Below are positions 43,309 through 52,826 of a stretch of 64,000 bases of DNA, in pieces. The translations under genes and the position numbers were made by a program. Under the pieces are notes generated by a model that saw only the letters and a program-made list of their open reading frames with translations, ran no database searches and was not told the DNA's origin. Source of the stretch: SYFY01 sp031385325 (lineage in GTDB: Bacteria > Pseudomonadota > Gammaproteobacteria > Pseudomonadales > Azotimanducaceae); the NCBI GenBank assembly GCA_031385325.1, contig JANNBJ010000123.1, positions 7,740 to 71,739 on the forward strand, written 5' to 3'. Positions within the stretch are counted from its first letter, which is position 1. Each line of letters begins with the position of its first letter.

Positions 43309-44897
43309 GACCTCGCTCGACTCACCAGATCCTTGCCGATCACACGGATGGCCAGCGTCTCTTCAGCCCCTTCGAAGATCGACAACACACGTGCATCCAC
43401 AAAGTAGCGACTGACCGGAGTCTCTTCGGCATAACCCATGCCACCATGGATCTGCAGCGCCTCGCGGGTGACCCACTCGGTGGCACGACAGGCGAGGAGT
43501 TTGACCAGACTGGCTTCCATCGCGCCTTCGCCCTTGTCCATCAGCCGCGCAACCGCATACGTAAACTGTTGGCAGGCCATCAGCATCATACCCATGCGGG
43601 CAATCTTCGCCAGAGTCACAGGATAGTCCGCCAGTGGTTTACCAAACACGCGTCGATCCTGGGCATATTGCATGGCCGAACTCATCGCCGCCTGGATCAA
43701 TCCACAGGCACGGGCAGCCGTTTGCAATCGGCCACCCATGAAACCGCGCATCGTGAAGTAAAAACCGCGGCCTTCACCGGATGCTCCGCCAATCAGATTG
43801 TCAGCCGGCACGAAAAAGTCGTCATACCGCATTTCGAATGAATGCATGCCACGGTAACCGAGGGTCGGAATAGCTCGACCGGACATGCGCCCACCGGCAG
43901 CCTGTTCGTGCACAAACTCGTGACCGTCGGAGCTCGGCTTCTCGACGACGAACAACGACAGGCCTTTATGCAGGGGACGTGCGTCGGGATGGCTTCTTGC
44001 GAGCACCAGAATGGCCCCGGCCTTGCCGGCAAACGTGCACCAGGTTTTATTCCCGGTCAGATTCCAGCCGCCTGGTACGCGCTCGGCTTTCATGGTCACG
44101 GCTGCGACATCGGAACCGGTGTCTGGCTCAGTCACAGAGATTGCACACAAGGGCTGGCCGGCTGCGAGACCAGGCAGCCAACGTTCCTGCTGCTCGACCG
44201 TGCCTCCTTCCATGATGGCCCGTGCCATGATTTCCGGCCGGGTAATCAGACTGCCAGCGGCGCCCAACGACGCACGTGACAGCGCCTGGGTGACCACCAC
44301 CATTCCAAGCGAATCCTCATGGTCATCTGGCTTGAGACCACCCAATCGGGTTGGCACAGACAATCCAAAACAGCCCATTTCACGCAGTGGCTGCAGAATG
44401 GCGTCGGGAATGATGAGGTCAGCACGATGAATGTCTGCCGCAAGCGGCACGACGACGTCCCGGCCAAATTGTTCGAAGCTATCCCTCATCATGCGCTTCT
44501 CGGCGTCCAGGCCATCAGGCAGATGATCCTGTTGCCGGTCCATGAATTGTCGCCCGATCTCGACCAGACGATTGGCGCCAAGCAGATCACCGATGTCGGG
44601 CAACGTCAGATCCTGGGCTTGCAGACCGAAGTCAGCAGGCCGAGCCACCAACCTCGTGTGCACATCCAGCAGAACCTGTGCGATACAAGTCGAAGTAATG
44701 ACACTTAGAAAATCGGCATCAGCCGAATTGTTCAGGGCGAACTGCGCAAGCGCGTGTGCACCGTCAAGTTCAGCGCGACAGAGTGCGAGGTCATACAACT
44801 GAACCTGCTCCCCGTCGAGATCACCTTCCAGATGCGCACAGGCACGGCCAACTCTCGCCTGCATGTCCGCAAGCGAGTCAAGTATCGATTGTTGCAT
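43305..44897 (-). CDS. Acyl-CoA dehydrogenase of methylsuccinyl-CoA dehydrogenase type
   Basis: 530 aa, longer than ordinary acyl-CoA dehydrogenases by an N-terminal helical extension of about 130 residues. The extension and the main domain (VVPLAADIHRADLIIPDAIL, GCFGLSVPTRLGGLKPDDHE, AISVTEPDTGSDVAAVTMKA, KTWCTFAGKAGAILVLARSH, ALQIHGGMGYAEETPVSRYF, EGAEETLAIRVIGKDL) fit (2S)-methylsuccinyl-CoA dehydrogenase of the ethylmalonyl-CoA pathway. No other gene of that pathway is in the window. Start ATG 44897, five bases from the thiolase stop. A related branched acyl-CoA substrate is also possible. Confidence 0.85.
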   Translation of the reverse strand: MQQSILDSLADMQARVGRACAHLEGDLDGEQVQLYDLALCRAELDGAHALAQFALNNSADADFLSVITSTCIAQVLLDVHTRLVARPADFGLQAQDLTLPDIGDLLGANRLVEIGRQFMDRQQDHLPDGLDAEKRMMRDSFEQFGRDVVVPLAADIHRADLIIPDAILQPLREMGCFGLSVPTRLGGLKPDDHEDSLGMVVVTQALSRASLGAAGSLITRPEIMARAIMEGGTVEQQERWLPGLAAGQPLCAISVTEPDTGSDVAAVTMKAERVPGGWNLTGNKTWCTFAGKAGAILVLARSHPDARPLHKGLSLFVVEKPSSDGHEFVHEQAAGGRMSGRAIPTLGYRGMHSFEMRYDDFFVPADNLIGGASGEGRGFYFTMRGFMGGRLQTAARACGLIQAAMSSAMQYAQDRRVFGKPLADYPVTLAKIARMGMMLMACQQFTYAVARLMDKGEGAMEASLVKLLACRATEWVTREALQIHGGMGYAEETPVSRYFVDARVLSIFEGAEETLAIRVIGKDLVSRARS

Positions 44898-44901
44898 TGG
44901 G

Positions 44902-46101
44902 CTAGTCGTACGCGCCGACGATACAGACCGCTGCCACGTTCGACATGGGCGAACCACCCAGATTGTGGGTCATGCCGATTCGCGGATTCTTGAGTTGTCG
45001 TGCGCCGGCTCTGCCGGTGAGTTGCAAGTACATTTCGTACAGCATGCGAATACCGGACGCGCCAATGGGATGACCAAAACATTTGAGTCCGCCATCAATC
45101 TGGCAGGGAATCTGGCCATCGGCATCGTAGAAGCCGTTCATCACATCCTTGATGGCGCCACCTTCCGGTGACAACTGGAGGTCTTCCATCGTCACCAGTT
45201 CGGTAATCGAGAAACAGTCGTGGCACTCGAACATGCTCACTTCATCCCGCGCTTTTTTGATTCCCGCTTCCTTGTAAGCCTTGGCTGCAGCGATGCGCGT
45301 CGTGTGGAAGTAACTTCCGTCCCACGAGTTGTGTCCGGATTCCGACCCGTTCGAAAGCGCAAGTTGCAACGCCTTGATGCTGACGAGTTTGGCCTTGCCC
45401 AGGCTTCTGGCAATTTCTGGCGTCGTCACGATGGCACACGCAGCGCCATCGCTGACCCCACAACAGTCGAACAGACCAAGCGGCTCGGCGATCATGGGTG
45501 CATTGAGTGCCTGCTCCTCCGTGATCGGCTTTTGCAGGTGGGCCTTGGGATTTTTTGCACCGTTGGCGTGACTCTTCACTGATACGTGTGCAATCGCTCG
45601 TTTCAGATCGTCGCGCGACACGCCGTGTTTGGCACGGTAGGCACTGGCGAGCTGGGCAAAATTTCCGGGTGCGGAGCCATTCGCGGACCATTGTGGCGCA
45701 AGCGTACCGCCGCCACCGGCCGGCAGACCGCCATAGCCCGTGTCTTTCAGCTTTTCAACGCCCAGCGCCAACGCGATATCAGCCGCGCCGGATGCTACAG
45801 CGTAGACAGCACCGCGAAATGCTTCTGACCCGGATGCACAGAAATTCTCCACCCGGGTAACGGCGATATTTGGCAGCCGCAACGCTATCGACAGTGGCAG
45901 TCCACCCTTCCCGACATTGATTTCTTCAAAGTGTGTGGAGAACCAGGCGGCGTCGATCTGCGTCACGTCGATGCCCGCATCTGCGATCGCTTCGCCAAAG
46001 GCCTCGACCATCAACTCTTCAGCGCCGCAATCCCAGCGCTCACCGAACCGTGAACAACCCATGCCGAGGATTGCGACCTTGTCCTTGATTCCTGCTGCCA
46101 T
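44902..46101 (-). CDS. Thiolase-family acetyl-CoA acetyltransferase (SCP-2-like)
   Basis: 399 aa, ATG 46101. Begins KVAILGMGCSRFGERWDCGA; nucleophile Cys in VENFCASGSEAFRGAVYAVA; C-terminal GHPIGASGIRMLYEMYLQL has the catalytic His. It is the non-decarboxylating, SCP-2/lipid-transfer type rather than FadA. The next gene on the strand ends 43 bases upstream and encodes an HMG-CoA-synthase-like protein fused to a zinc-ribbon/OB domain; thiolases with such partners are known in archaeal mevalonate synthesis and in steroid side-chain cleavage. Confidence 0.9.
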   Translation of the reverse strand: MAAGIKDKVAILGMGCSRFGERWDCGAEELMVEAFGEAIADAGIDVTQIDAAWFSTHFEEINVGKGGLPLSIALRLPNIAVTRVENFCASGSEAFRGAVYAVASGAADIALALGVEKLKDTGYGGLPAGGGGTLAPQWSANGSAPGNFAQLASAYRAKHGVSRDDLKRAIAHVSVKSHANGAKNPKAHLQKPITEEQALNAPMIAEPLGLFDCCGVSDGAACAIVTTPEIARSLGKAKLVSIKALQLALSNGSESGHNSWDGSYFHTTRIAAAKAYKEAGIKKARDEVSMFECHDCFSITELVTMEDLQLSPEGGAIKDVMNGFYDADGQIPCQIDGGLKCFGHPIGASGIRMLYEMYLQLTGRAGARQLKNPRIGMTHNLGGSPMSNVAAVCIVGAYD

Positions 46102-46144
46102 AAGAGCCTCCGCCAAAGAAGATGCTGAAGTTGAAACGAGTGGT

Positions 46145-47605
46145 CTAACCGGCCGTCCGATCTGGCACGGCTTTCCAGAAATAACGAACAAACCCACGCA
46201 AACGATCGAATGACTTGATGCGAAACACCATTCGCACCGTCATGCCGACGTCTATTTCACCGACGCTGACATCGCTGAAATCGGTCATGAACCGGCCGCC
46301 GTTGAAAAAACTGATCATACCGTAGTGGGCTGGCGGATCCGCCGTATAGGTCAGGTAGTCCGCCGACCAGGTAACGATGTTGGCCATTTCTTCACGAAAC
46401 GGATGCGGCTCCTGGGTGTGGGTTGCTCGGCATTGCGGATTCACGCAGATGTCGCTTCGCGGAAATTGCAATGTTCCACAGACGGTGCAGCGTCCACCGA
46501 CGAGACCAGTCAGCATGTCGCGCTTGCGGAAGTTGGTCGTCAAGGCGGTCTTGTAGTCGTCTTTCTCGGCACGCATGCCCTTTTCGAGTTCCACCAGGTT
46601 ATTGAACGCCAGATACTTCTGATAGTTCATTTCTGGCAGTCGCGCTGCCAGCGCTGCCTTGAATTGGGCACCGAAAGCGCGAGCCCGCGTCGCGTCTGCA
46701 ATCTGCAGAACAATCGCGTCACAACCCTGGCCGAATCCACAGACCACGATCAGCTGTCCAGAAGCGATTTCGCTGTTCGCCAGCCGAGCCGCCAGCATCA
46801 TGAGTGGATGAGCCACCCCAGTCTCACCAACGTTTGCCACAAGGGTATCTGCAACCGAACTCGTCGGTACGCCGATGGCCTTTGCGACACTGGCGGCCGC
46901 CCCCTTGATCGTACCGGGCAACACAAAGTGGGCGACGTCTGCTGCTTTGATTCCGGCTTTGGCGAGTGCCTTGTTCACTGCCTCCGGGACGATATGAGCA
47001 AGACCTTCATCGCGAATCCATCGCTCCTCCCAGCCGTAATCGAACTTCTCGCCAGCACCTCGAAAATGGTCGATGAAATCCACTGTAACCGTATGACTTG
47101 CGAGGAATTCAAGGACCGAATCCTGGTTAGTTACGAGGATCGCTACAGCGCCATCCCCGAACTCCAGCTCGCCTGGACTTGCAGCCTTTGCACGGCGTTT
47201 GTCGCTGATTACGACCAGCCCATCAGTGTGCAGGCCACTTTTGACCGCAGCGATGGTCTGCAACACTGCGGAGGTTCCGGCACGTTGTGAGGCACCGATA
47301 TCGAGCGAGGCCAGATCCTCTGGCAGATTCAGCGCCGTGGCTACGATCCCCGCATTCTGACGATCTGCGAATGGTGCAGTGGTGCTGGCAAAAACAAGGA
47401 GGTCAGTCGTGGTCTTGTCGGCGAGACAGGCGCGGGCAGCTTCAACGCCCATCGTGACCGAGTCTTCATCCCAGTTGCACATGCTGCGCTCACCCTGAGC
47501 TTTTCCGGCGAGACCGGGATCCGCCCAGCGATGTGCTTCAACAATGGCTTTACGAGCGAGGCGAAGCCGCGGCAGATAAGCGGCCAATGAACTGATTCCA
47601 ACCAT
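46145..47605 (-). CDS. HMG-CoA synthase-like protein fused to C-terminal zinc-ribbon/OB (DUF35) domain
   Basis: 486 aa from ATG 47605. An in-frame extension to 48361 runs across hemF and is not credible. N-terminal thiolase-fold part: MVGISSLAAYLPRLRL, LVFASTTAPFADRQNAGIVA, ASLDIGASQRAGTSAVLQTI, ELEFGDGAVAILVTN, VANVGETGVAHPLMMLAARL. The catalytic Cys of HMG-CoA synthase is absent: the place reads SQRAGT where family members show NACYGGT. C-terminal part has the zinc ribbon CTVCG...CVNPQC near 372-390 and an OB-like tail. It may be an assembly or substrate-channelling partner of the adjoining thiolase. Confidence 0.78.
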   Translation of the reverse strand: MVGISSLAAYLPRLRLARKAIVEAHRWADPGLAGKAQGERSMCNWDEDSVTMGVEAARACLADKTTTDLLVFASTTAPFADRQNAGIVATALNLPEDLASLDIGASQRAGTSAVLQTIAAVKSGLHTDGLVVISDKRRAKAASPGELEFGDGAVAILVTNQDSVLEFLASHTVTVDFIDHFRGAGEKFDYGWEERWIRDEGLAHIVPEAVNKALAKAGIKAADVAHFVLPGTIKGAAASVAKAIGVPTSSVADTLVANVGETGVAHPLMMLAARLANSEIASGQLIVVCGFGQGCDAIVLQIADATRARAFGAQFKAALAARLPEMNYQKYLAFNNLVELEKGMRAEKDDYKTALTTNFRKRDMLTGLVGGRCTVCGTLQFPRSDICVNPQCRATHTQEPHPFREEMANIVTWSADYLTYTADPPAHYGMISFFNGGRFMTDFSDVSVGEIDVGMTVRMVFRIKSFDRLRGFVRYFWKAVPDRTAG

Positions 47606-47710
47606 GGTGAACCTTGAAAAGCCGAAGTGGCGAGTATACGGGAATTCGCCAATCCGTCCTCCTGGTCGCTTGGTGCACAATAGGCCCGCCCCAGGTTCCA
47701 CAGGATGATC

Positions 47711-48604
47711 ATGACCGTCGATGTGCCAAAGGTTCGTAGTTATTTCATGGCGTTGCAGGACAGCATCTGCGCATCTCTTGAAAGTCTGGAACCCACCGCG
47801 CGGTTTTCCCGTGAAGACCTGGCAGGACCTGGTGGTGGTCTCTCCCGCCCGCGCGTGATTGCAGGCGGAGAAGCCATTGAAAAGGCCGCTGTCCAGTTCA
47901 CCCATAGTGTCGGTGCATCCCTGCCACCCGCAGCCACAGAGCGCAATCCGCATCTGGCAGGTCGGTCCTTTCAGGCAGTCGCCATTTCCCTGATCGTCCA
48001 CCCGCTCAACCCATACGTTCCGACAACGCACATGAACCTGCGTTATTTCAGTGTCGAAGGTACTGATGGCACGTGGTACTTCGGTGGTGGATTTGACCTG
48101 ACGCCTTACTATGCCTTTGAGGAGGATGCGGTGTTCTGGCATCGCCGAGCGGCGCAGGCAAGTGGTAGTTACTACGCCAAAATGAAAGCGGATTGTGATA
48201 CGTACTTCTACCTCCCCCATCGTCAAGAACATCGGGGCATCGGTGGATTGTTCTTCGACGACTGGACTGACGGAGGAGCAGATTCCAGTCTGGCGCTGGT
48301 CAAACAGATTGGCGACACCTTTCTGCTTGCTTACATGCCAATCGTTGAAAAGCGGCGACATCAGCCTTATGGCGAACGGGAACGGAGCTGGCAGCTGTAC
48401 CGCCGAGGGCGGTATGCCGAGTTCAATCTGGCCATAGATCGTGGCACACGATATGGACTACAGAGCGGTCGACGAGTTGAAAGCGTTCTCGCCTCTCTAC
48501 CGCCACTGGTCGCTTGGGAATATCAGCGCCCGATCGTGCCAGGCAGTCCTGAAGCGAGTCTGAGTGATTATCTGAAACCCCGGGATTGGCTGACCACCAC
48601 ATAA
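47711..48604 (+). CDS. hemF: Oxygen-dependent coproporphyrinogen III oxidase
   Basis: 297 aa. ATG 47711 follows AGGA at proper spacing; ATG 47705 is less well placed. Family stretches: DVPKVRSYFMALQDSICASL, GGLSRPRVIAGGEAIEKAAV, TTHMNLRYFSVEGTDGTWYF, GGGFDLTPYYAFEEDAVFWH, HRGIGGLFFDDWTD and EFNLAIDRGTRYGLQSGRRV. Aerobic oxidative decarboxylation of coproporphyrinogen III to protoporphyrinogen IX. Transcribed away from the HMGS-like gene, with 105 bases between. Confidence 0.97.
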   Translation: MTVDVPKVRSYFMALQDSICASLESLEPTARFSREDLAGPGGGLSRPRVIAGGEAIEKAAVQFTHSVGASLPPAATERNPHLAGRSFQAVAISLIVHPLNPYVPTTHMNLRYFSVEGTDGTWYFGGGFDLTPYYAFEEDAVFWHRRAAQASGSYYAKMKADCDTYFYLPHRQEHRGIGGLFFDDWTDGGADSSLALVKQIGDTFLLAYMPIVEKRRHQPYGERERSWQLYRRGRYAEFNLAIDRGTRYGLQSGRRVESVLASLPPLVAWEYQRPIVPGSPEASLSDYLKPRDWLTTT

Positions 48605-48622
48605 CGCCCCGCCAAGGCCATC

Positions 48623-48652
48623 GCGCCAATTTTTGGCGCATTGAATCAATGC
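48623..48652. repeat. Two adjoining inverted repeats downstream of hemF
   Basis: GCGCCAA-TTT-TTGGCGC (48623-48639) is a perfect 7-bp stem with a three-base loop, and it shares its last two bases with a second perfect inverted repeat, GCATTGA-A-TCAATGC (48638-48652). The first hairpin, 18 bases after the hemF stop, could end transcription, but no T-run follows directly; the pair could instead be an operator for the NRPS gene starting at 48856. The remaining bases to 48855 show no gene. Confidence 0.4.
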
Positions 48653-48855
48653 ACAACCGAGCAAAAACAATCCCGTAGTTAACGTCTTTTTTGTCGTCTG
48701 GTCGTTCTGCGACCTGCTTCCGCGCCATCAACGCGCATCCCCGGCACCATCACAACGAAGCTCCTGTCAGGCCCGCGACCTGTTTCCTGGTGTGACCTTG
48801 AAGAGCTGGCGCCGCAACGAAAGCGGCTATCAACCGCTATGGAAGTTCAGACAGC

Positions 48856-51800
48856 ATGCCATCAGCGACGACTGAATCGCTCAAAGTAGCCGCACACCGC
48901 GACATTGAGGTAGATTCGCGATTCAAGGCAAGCAACCTTACGCTCCGCCAGTTTCGATTCTGGCAGGAACAGGAACTGCATCCCGAAGCGCCAGTGGAGC
49001 GGATCCTGAGAGTGACGCTGTTGCCGGAGAATTTCGCCGCTCATCTCGACAGCGCGTGGCAGTTTGTTACCGAAGAAATTGACGCCGCTCGAGCTCGCTT
49101 GGTGTGCAAAAACTTCACTCCCCGAATCGAATTTGGCCAAGTCGGCGGGGCAGTGGACCGTGCGGCGGTAACTGCACGCGAACCACTGGGGGCTGAAATT
49201 ATGGCCTGGGCCACACCCGACTGGCTCCGCTTCTCCGAAAACGATCTGTTGATAAAACAGGGATTGATATCAATCAACGACGGCCGCAAGTGCTGGCTCA
49301 TTACTGCCAGTCATCTGGTCTGCGATGGTCGAGCCATGGATCTTCTATACGCAGAAACACTGCGAGTGATGGAAGATCTGGCGGAGGGTCGTCCTGTGCA
49401 GCAACGAGCTTTTCCGTCATTGGAAGGCAACATGGCGGTCGAGCGTCAGCGAGATCTCGCCGGCAAGGTTTGGAACGCAGATTCGGCCATTGCAACCCGG
49501 ATCGCTGCGCTGAAGTCCAGCTTCCAGTTGTTTGGCAAGAGTTTTTCGCCGGAGAACACATCCGAGGTTCGCGGCTTTTTGACGCTGTCGAAAGTGCTAA
49601 CCGATCGCCTCATCGAGACGGCTGGCTCGGCAACGTATTTGCATCGATCGACTGATGTCACGCTGTCGAACATGCTCACTGCGCTGACCGCGGCGTGGGT
49701 GTGTCGCCACAGCGGCCAACACGAATTCATCGTTGGGATTCCCTTTCATGGCCGTGCGTCAGATGAACATTCATTGGTTGGATTCAAATCGGAAGTCCTG
49801 CCGTTCAGCGTAACCGTCGATCCGCAGACGCTTTTTCCGGATCTGGTGAAGTCGGTCAATCGCGAAGCGGCCACGCGTCTGAAGTACCGCGGCAGGACAT
49901 TTGCAAATCCGCGCTACGCACCCAACTACCATGTTCGATCGAACTATATGTTCGTCATCGACCGACACCCGGACGAGAGAACTCCTTTGACGAGGATCGA
50001 GATACCGGCCAGCAGCAACCAGGCAGAATCCGTCATGTTCACCTGGTCATCTTCGACCGAGGACAAGGGACAGTTGCGTGTCGGTGTGAGTCTCAACGAA
50101 ACCTTCCTTCAATACACGGACATGGACCGCGTACTTGAGGGTTTGCGCGCCGGATTGGAGGCGCTTGTTGCCAACCCCACGCTTCGTGTCGGCGACCTCT
50201 CGTTCCTTGATCGACGAACTGCACAGGCGTTCGACCAGCCACCTATTCCACCAACCAGTCATTTTTCTTTGCGCTGGATAACACGGTGGACTGCCGCTCT
50301 GGCCGAGATCGGTTCAAAAATTGCGGTCGCGCACGGCGATGAGCAGTATACCCACCGCGAACTACACACCGCCGCAGCACGTTGGTTGACCTGTTTACGG
50401 ACACATGGCGTGAAACCGGGTGACGCGATAGTGGTCTGGTCGGCATCCTCGAATGCACTTTCCGCGGCCTATATTGCGATCGCAAGTTCGGGCGGAAGTT
50501 ATGTACCGATGCACATCAACACCAGTGCGGCGCGCGTGGCAGAGACTGCGCAGCGACTTGGCGCAAGCCTTGTACTTTGTGCCCCAGGCAAGGAATCAGA
50601 GATTACTGCCTGTGGACTCAAAGTGCTCGCGCTGAGTGATGACACCTTGAAAACACACAATCCCGGTCAACTGGAGGACCCCAGCACGGAGGCGGTATCT
50701 CACATTTTTCATACGTCGGGCAGTACCGGGATTCCCAAAGCGATCGCTGTCTCGCACGGCGCCCTCGCCGCTTTCACCAAAAGCTGGATCGAAGCGAATG
50801 CACTGCAGAACGGCGAGAGAATCCTGCACTTTTATTCAACGACATTTGATCCGTGGTTGAGTGGACTACTCCCGGCGATCTGGCTCGGAGGCAGTTGCAT
50901 CGTCAGTCCGCATGGACAACCGCCTACGGGTGAAGAGTTGCCAAAACTCCTGGCAAAACACGCAATCACAACGCTGTGCACACCAACCGCCTACTTCCAC
51001 GCCCTGTGTGATCTGTCATTGCCAACTCATGTCGAGCGCTGGATCGTCGGTGGAGAAGCCCTCGCGGCCGACAAGTCACAACGCTTCCTTCGCTCACAAG
51101 CGCCCAAACAGACCACCCGACTGATCAACGCCTACGGCCCAACCGAGACAACGATCTGGACTTCGATCCTCGAAGTTCGACCCGAACACGAGATTGGCAT
51201 ACCGATCGGCAAACCCTTCCCGACGTGCGGCTATCGTGTCTGTGATGAACAAGGTTCCCTGCTGCCGTTTGGCGTACCCGGAGAACTGTGGACCAGTGGT
51301 CCTCAGGTCGCCGTGGGTTACGTCGGGCAGCCTGAGCTTACCGCGCGACAGTTCGTTGAGACTGAAGGGCTGCGTTGGTACAAAACTGGCGACATCGTGC
51401 GATGGCGGCCTGACGGAGATCTCGACTTCCTGGGACGCAAGGACCGTCAGGTGCAGATCCGGGGTTATCGAGTTGAGCCTGGTGAAATCGAAATCGCACT
51501 GCGCGGATTGAACAGGATCGAAGATGCGGTGGTGGTACCCATTCAACTCAAGACCACTACCGCGCTGTGCGCCTATGTCATCGCAAAGGATAAATCCGAC
51601 ACGCTGGACGCCTTGAAACTACGGGCAGAGCTCTTTCGTTCTATTTCCGAATACAAAGTTCCGAAGTGGATTCTGGTTGTGGAGAGTTTTCCCAAGAACA
51701 GCAATGGCAAAATCGATTTGACCCAACTGCCGGCACCAAACTCGGATCGCGAAGAGACGGCTCTTGATCGATTGCCCACGCTTACGCTGTGGGATCTTCG

Positions 51801-52797
51801 CCTGGCCTTTGAGGAAGTTCTGGGTTTGCCGCGGATAAAACTCGATGACGATTTTTTCGATCTCGGTGGTGACTCGCTGCTACTGGTTGAACTTCTGGCG
51901 GTGATAGAAAAACGCTTCGGCAAGACGTTGGAGCCCGTGCAGGTGATGCAACATCCGACGATCGGCGGTCTTGCGCCATTGCTTGAAGCGGCGCGCACAA
52001 ACAAGGCAAGCCTCGTGGTGACCATGAAAACCGGTACTCGCGCGCCCCTGTTTTGCATTCCCGGCGCAGGTGGAATCGGTGTTGAGTTTTATCCACTTTC
52101 GCGTCGCCTGCCTGAAGGTCAGCCAGTCGTCGTCTTACGATCTTCCGGCACCGATGGGCACAGCCACCCTCCGGGTTCAATCGATGAACTGCTGGAAGAA
52201 CACGTCGAACATATCCTTGCTTATCGCAGGTCGCATGGTGAAACGCATCCGGTGCATCTCGCCGGCTATTCCCTGGGTGGGATTTTTGCCTATGAAGTTG
52301 CGCAGCGTTTGAAGAGTCGAGATGTTCCGATTGGTCACTTGTTCATTATCGACGCGCACATTGCGGTGACTGAAGGACGAAGTCTGTTCAAACTGGGTGT
52401 TTTTGCGTCCGGCGCGCAACGAAGGAAAAAAGTAACCGATAAACGAAAACTCGACGAGCGCGCGGACCTGGCTGCGCAACTGGACGATGCGATCCGTGCC
52501 GGCAGAATCATGGAGGCCTCAGCCCTCGGCCGATACAACCTGATGGTTCAAGCAGGATTTTTCAACGACATTCACAGCGCACCCGGCGCGTTCAAGGCGA
52601 CTTATTTTCTAGCCACCAACGGGCCGCGACTTGATCACTCCAGGCTCTGGCAAAAACTCGTAACCGGGCTTTCGGTGGAGGCGATCAGTGGCGATCACGA
52701 TGGAGACAATTCGATTGTGCGGGAGCCAAGCGTTGCTGCGCTGGCTTCAATCATCGCGTCCAGATTGCGCGACTGGTTTCATCCATTGCATGCCTGA
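48856..52797 (+). CDS. Single-module nonribosomal peptide synthetase (C-A-T-TE)
   Basis: 1313 aa. N-terminal condensation-like domain (about 20-440) with TASHLVCDGRAMDL near 150, i.e. the second His and Asp-Gly of HHxxxDG. Adenylation domain about 465-965: HIFHTSGSTGIPKAIAVSH near 620, TTFDPWLSGLLPAIWLGGS (amino-anchoring Asp present), NAYGPTETTIW near 757, WYKTGDIVRWRPDGDLDFLG, KDRQVQIRGYRVEPGEIEI, NSNGKIDLTQL. Carrier domain with LGGDSLLLVELL near 1003. Thioesterase about 1055-1313: FCIPGAGGIGVEFYPL, LAGYSLGGIFAYEVAQRL near 1136, and a late His in AISGDHDG. No other NRPS gene is near, so the product is probably an N-acylated or condensed single amino acid. Confidence 0.92.
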   Translation: MPSATTESLKVAAHRDIEVDSRFKASNLTLRQFRFWQEQELHPEAPVERILRVTLLPENFAAHLDSAWQFVTEEIDAARARLVCKNFTPRIEFGQVGGAVDRAAVTAREPLGAEIMAWATPDWLRFSENDLLIKQGLISINDGRKCWLITASHLVCDGRAMDLLYAETLRVMEDLAEGRPVQQRAFPSLEGNMAVERQRDLAGKVWNADSAIATRIAALKSSFQLFGKSFSPENTSEVRGFLTLSKVLTDRLIETAGSATYLHRSTDVTLSNMLTALTAAWVCRHSGQHEFIVGIPFHGRASDEHSLVGFKSEVLPFSVTVDPQTLFPDLVKSVNREAATRLKYRGRTFANPRYAPNYHVRSNYMFVIDRHPDERTPLTRIEIPASSNQAESVMFTWSSSTEDKGQLRVGVSLNETFLQYTDMDRVLEGLRAGLEALVANPTLRVGDLSFLDRRTAQAFDQPPIPPTSHFSLRWITRWTAALAEIGSKIAVAHGDEQYTHRELHTAAARWLTCLRTHGVKPGDAIVVWSASSNALSAAYIAIASSGGSYVPMHINTSAARVAETAQRLGASLVLCAPGKESEITACGLKVLALSDDTLKTHNPGQLEDPSTEAVSHIFHTSGSTGIPKAIAVSHGALAAFTKSWIEANALQNGERILHFYSTTFDPWLSGLLPAIWLGGSCIVSPHGQPPTGEELPKLLAKHAITTLCTPTAYFHALCDLSLPTHVERWIVGGEALAADKSQRFLRSQAPKQTTRLINAYGPTETTIWTSILEVRPEHEIGIPIGKPFPTCGYRVCDEQGSLLPFGVPGELWTSGPQVAVGYVGQPELTARQFVETEGLRWYKTGDIVRWRPDGDLDFLGRKDRQVQIRGYRVEPGEIEIALRGLNRIEDAVVVPIQLKTTTALCAYVIAKDKSDTLDALKLRAELFRSISEYKVPKWILVVESFPKNSNGKIDLTQLPAPNSDREETALDRLPTLTLWDLRLAFEEVLGLPRIKLDDDFFDLGGDSLLLVELLAVIEKRFGKTLEPVQVMQHPTIGGLAPLLEAARTNKASLVVTMKTGTRAPLFCIPGAGGIGVEFYPLSRRLPEGQPVVVLRSSGTDGHSHPPGSIDELLEEHVEHILAYRRSHGETHPVHLAGYSLGGIFAYEVAQRLKSRDVPIGHLFIIDAHIAVTEGRSLFKLGVFASGAQRRKKVTDKRKLDERADLAAQLDDAIRAGRIMEASALGRYNLMVQAGFFNDIHSAPGAFKATYFLATNGPRLDHSRLWQKLVTGLSVEAISGDHDGDNSIVREPSVAALASIIASRLRDWFHPLHA

Positions 52798-52826
52798 GTT
52801 TCTACGCACCGTCAAATTGAAGCGCG

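Noticed and set aside
46145..48361. Open frame of 738 codons on the minus strand extending the HMGS-like gene upstream
   Set aside because: The extra 250 codons lie antisense to hemF and have shadow composition; the protein family begins at the ATG at 47605.
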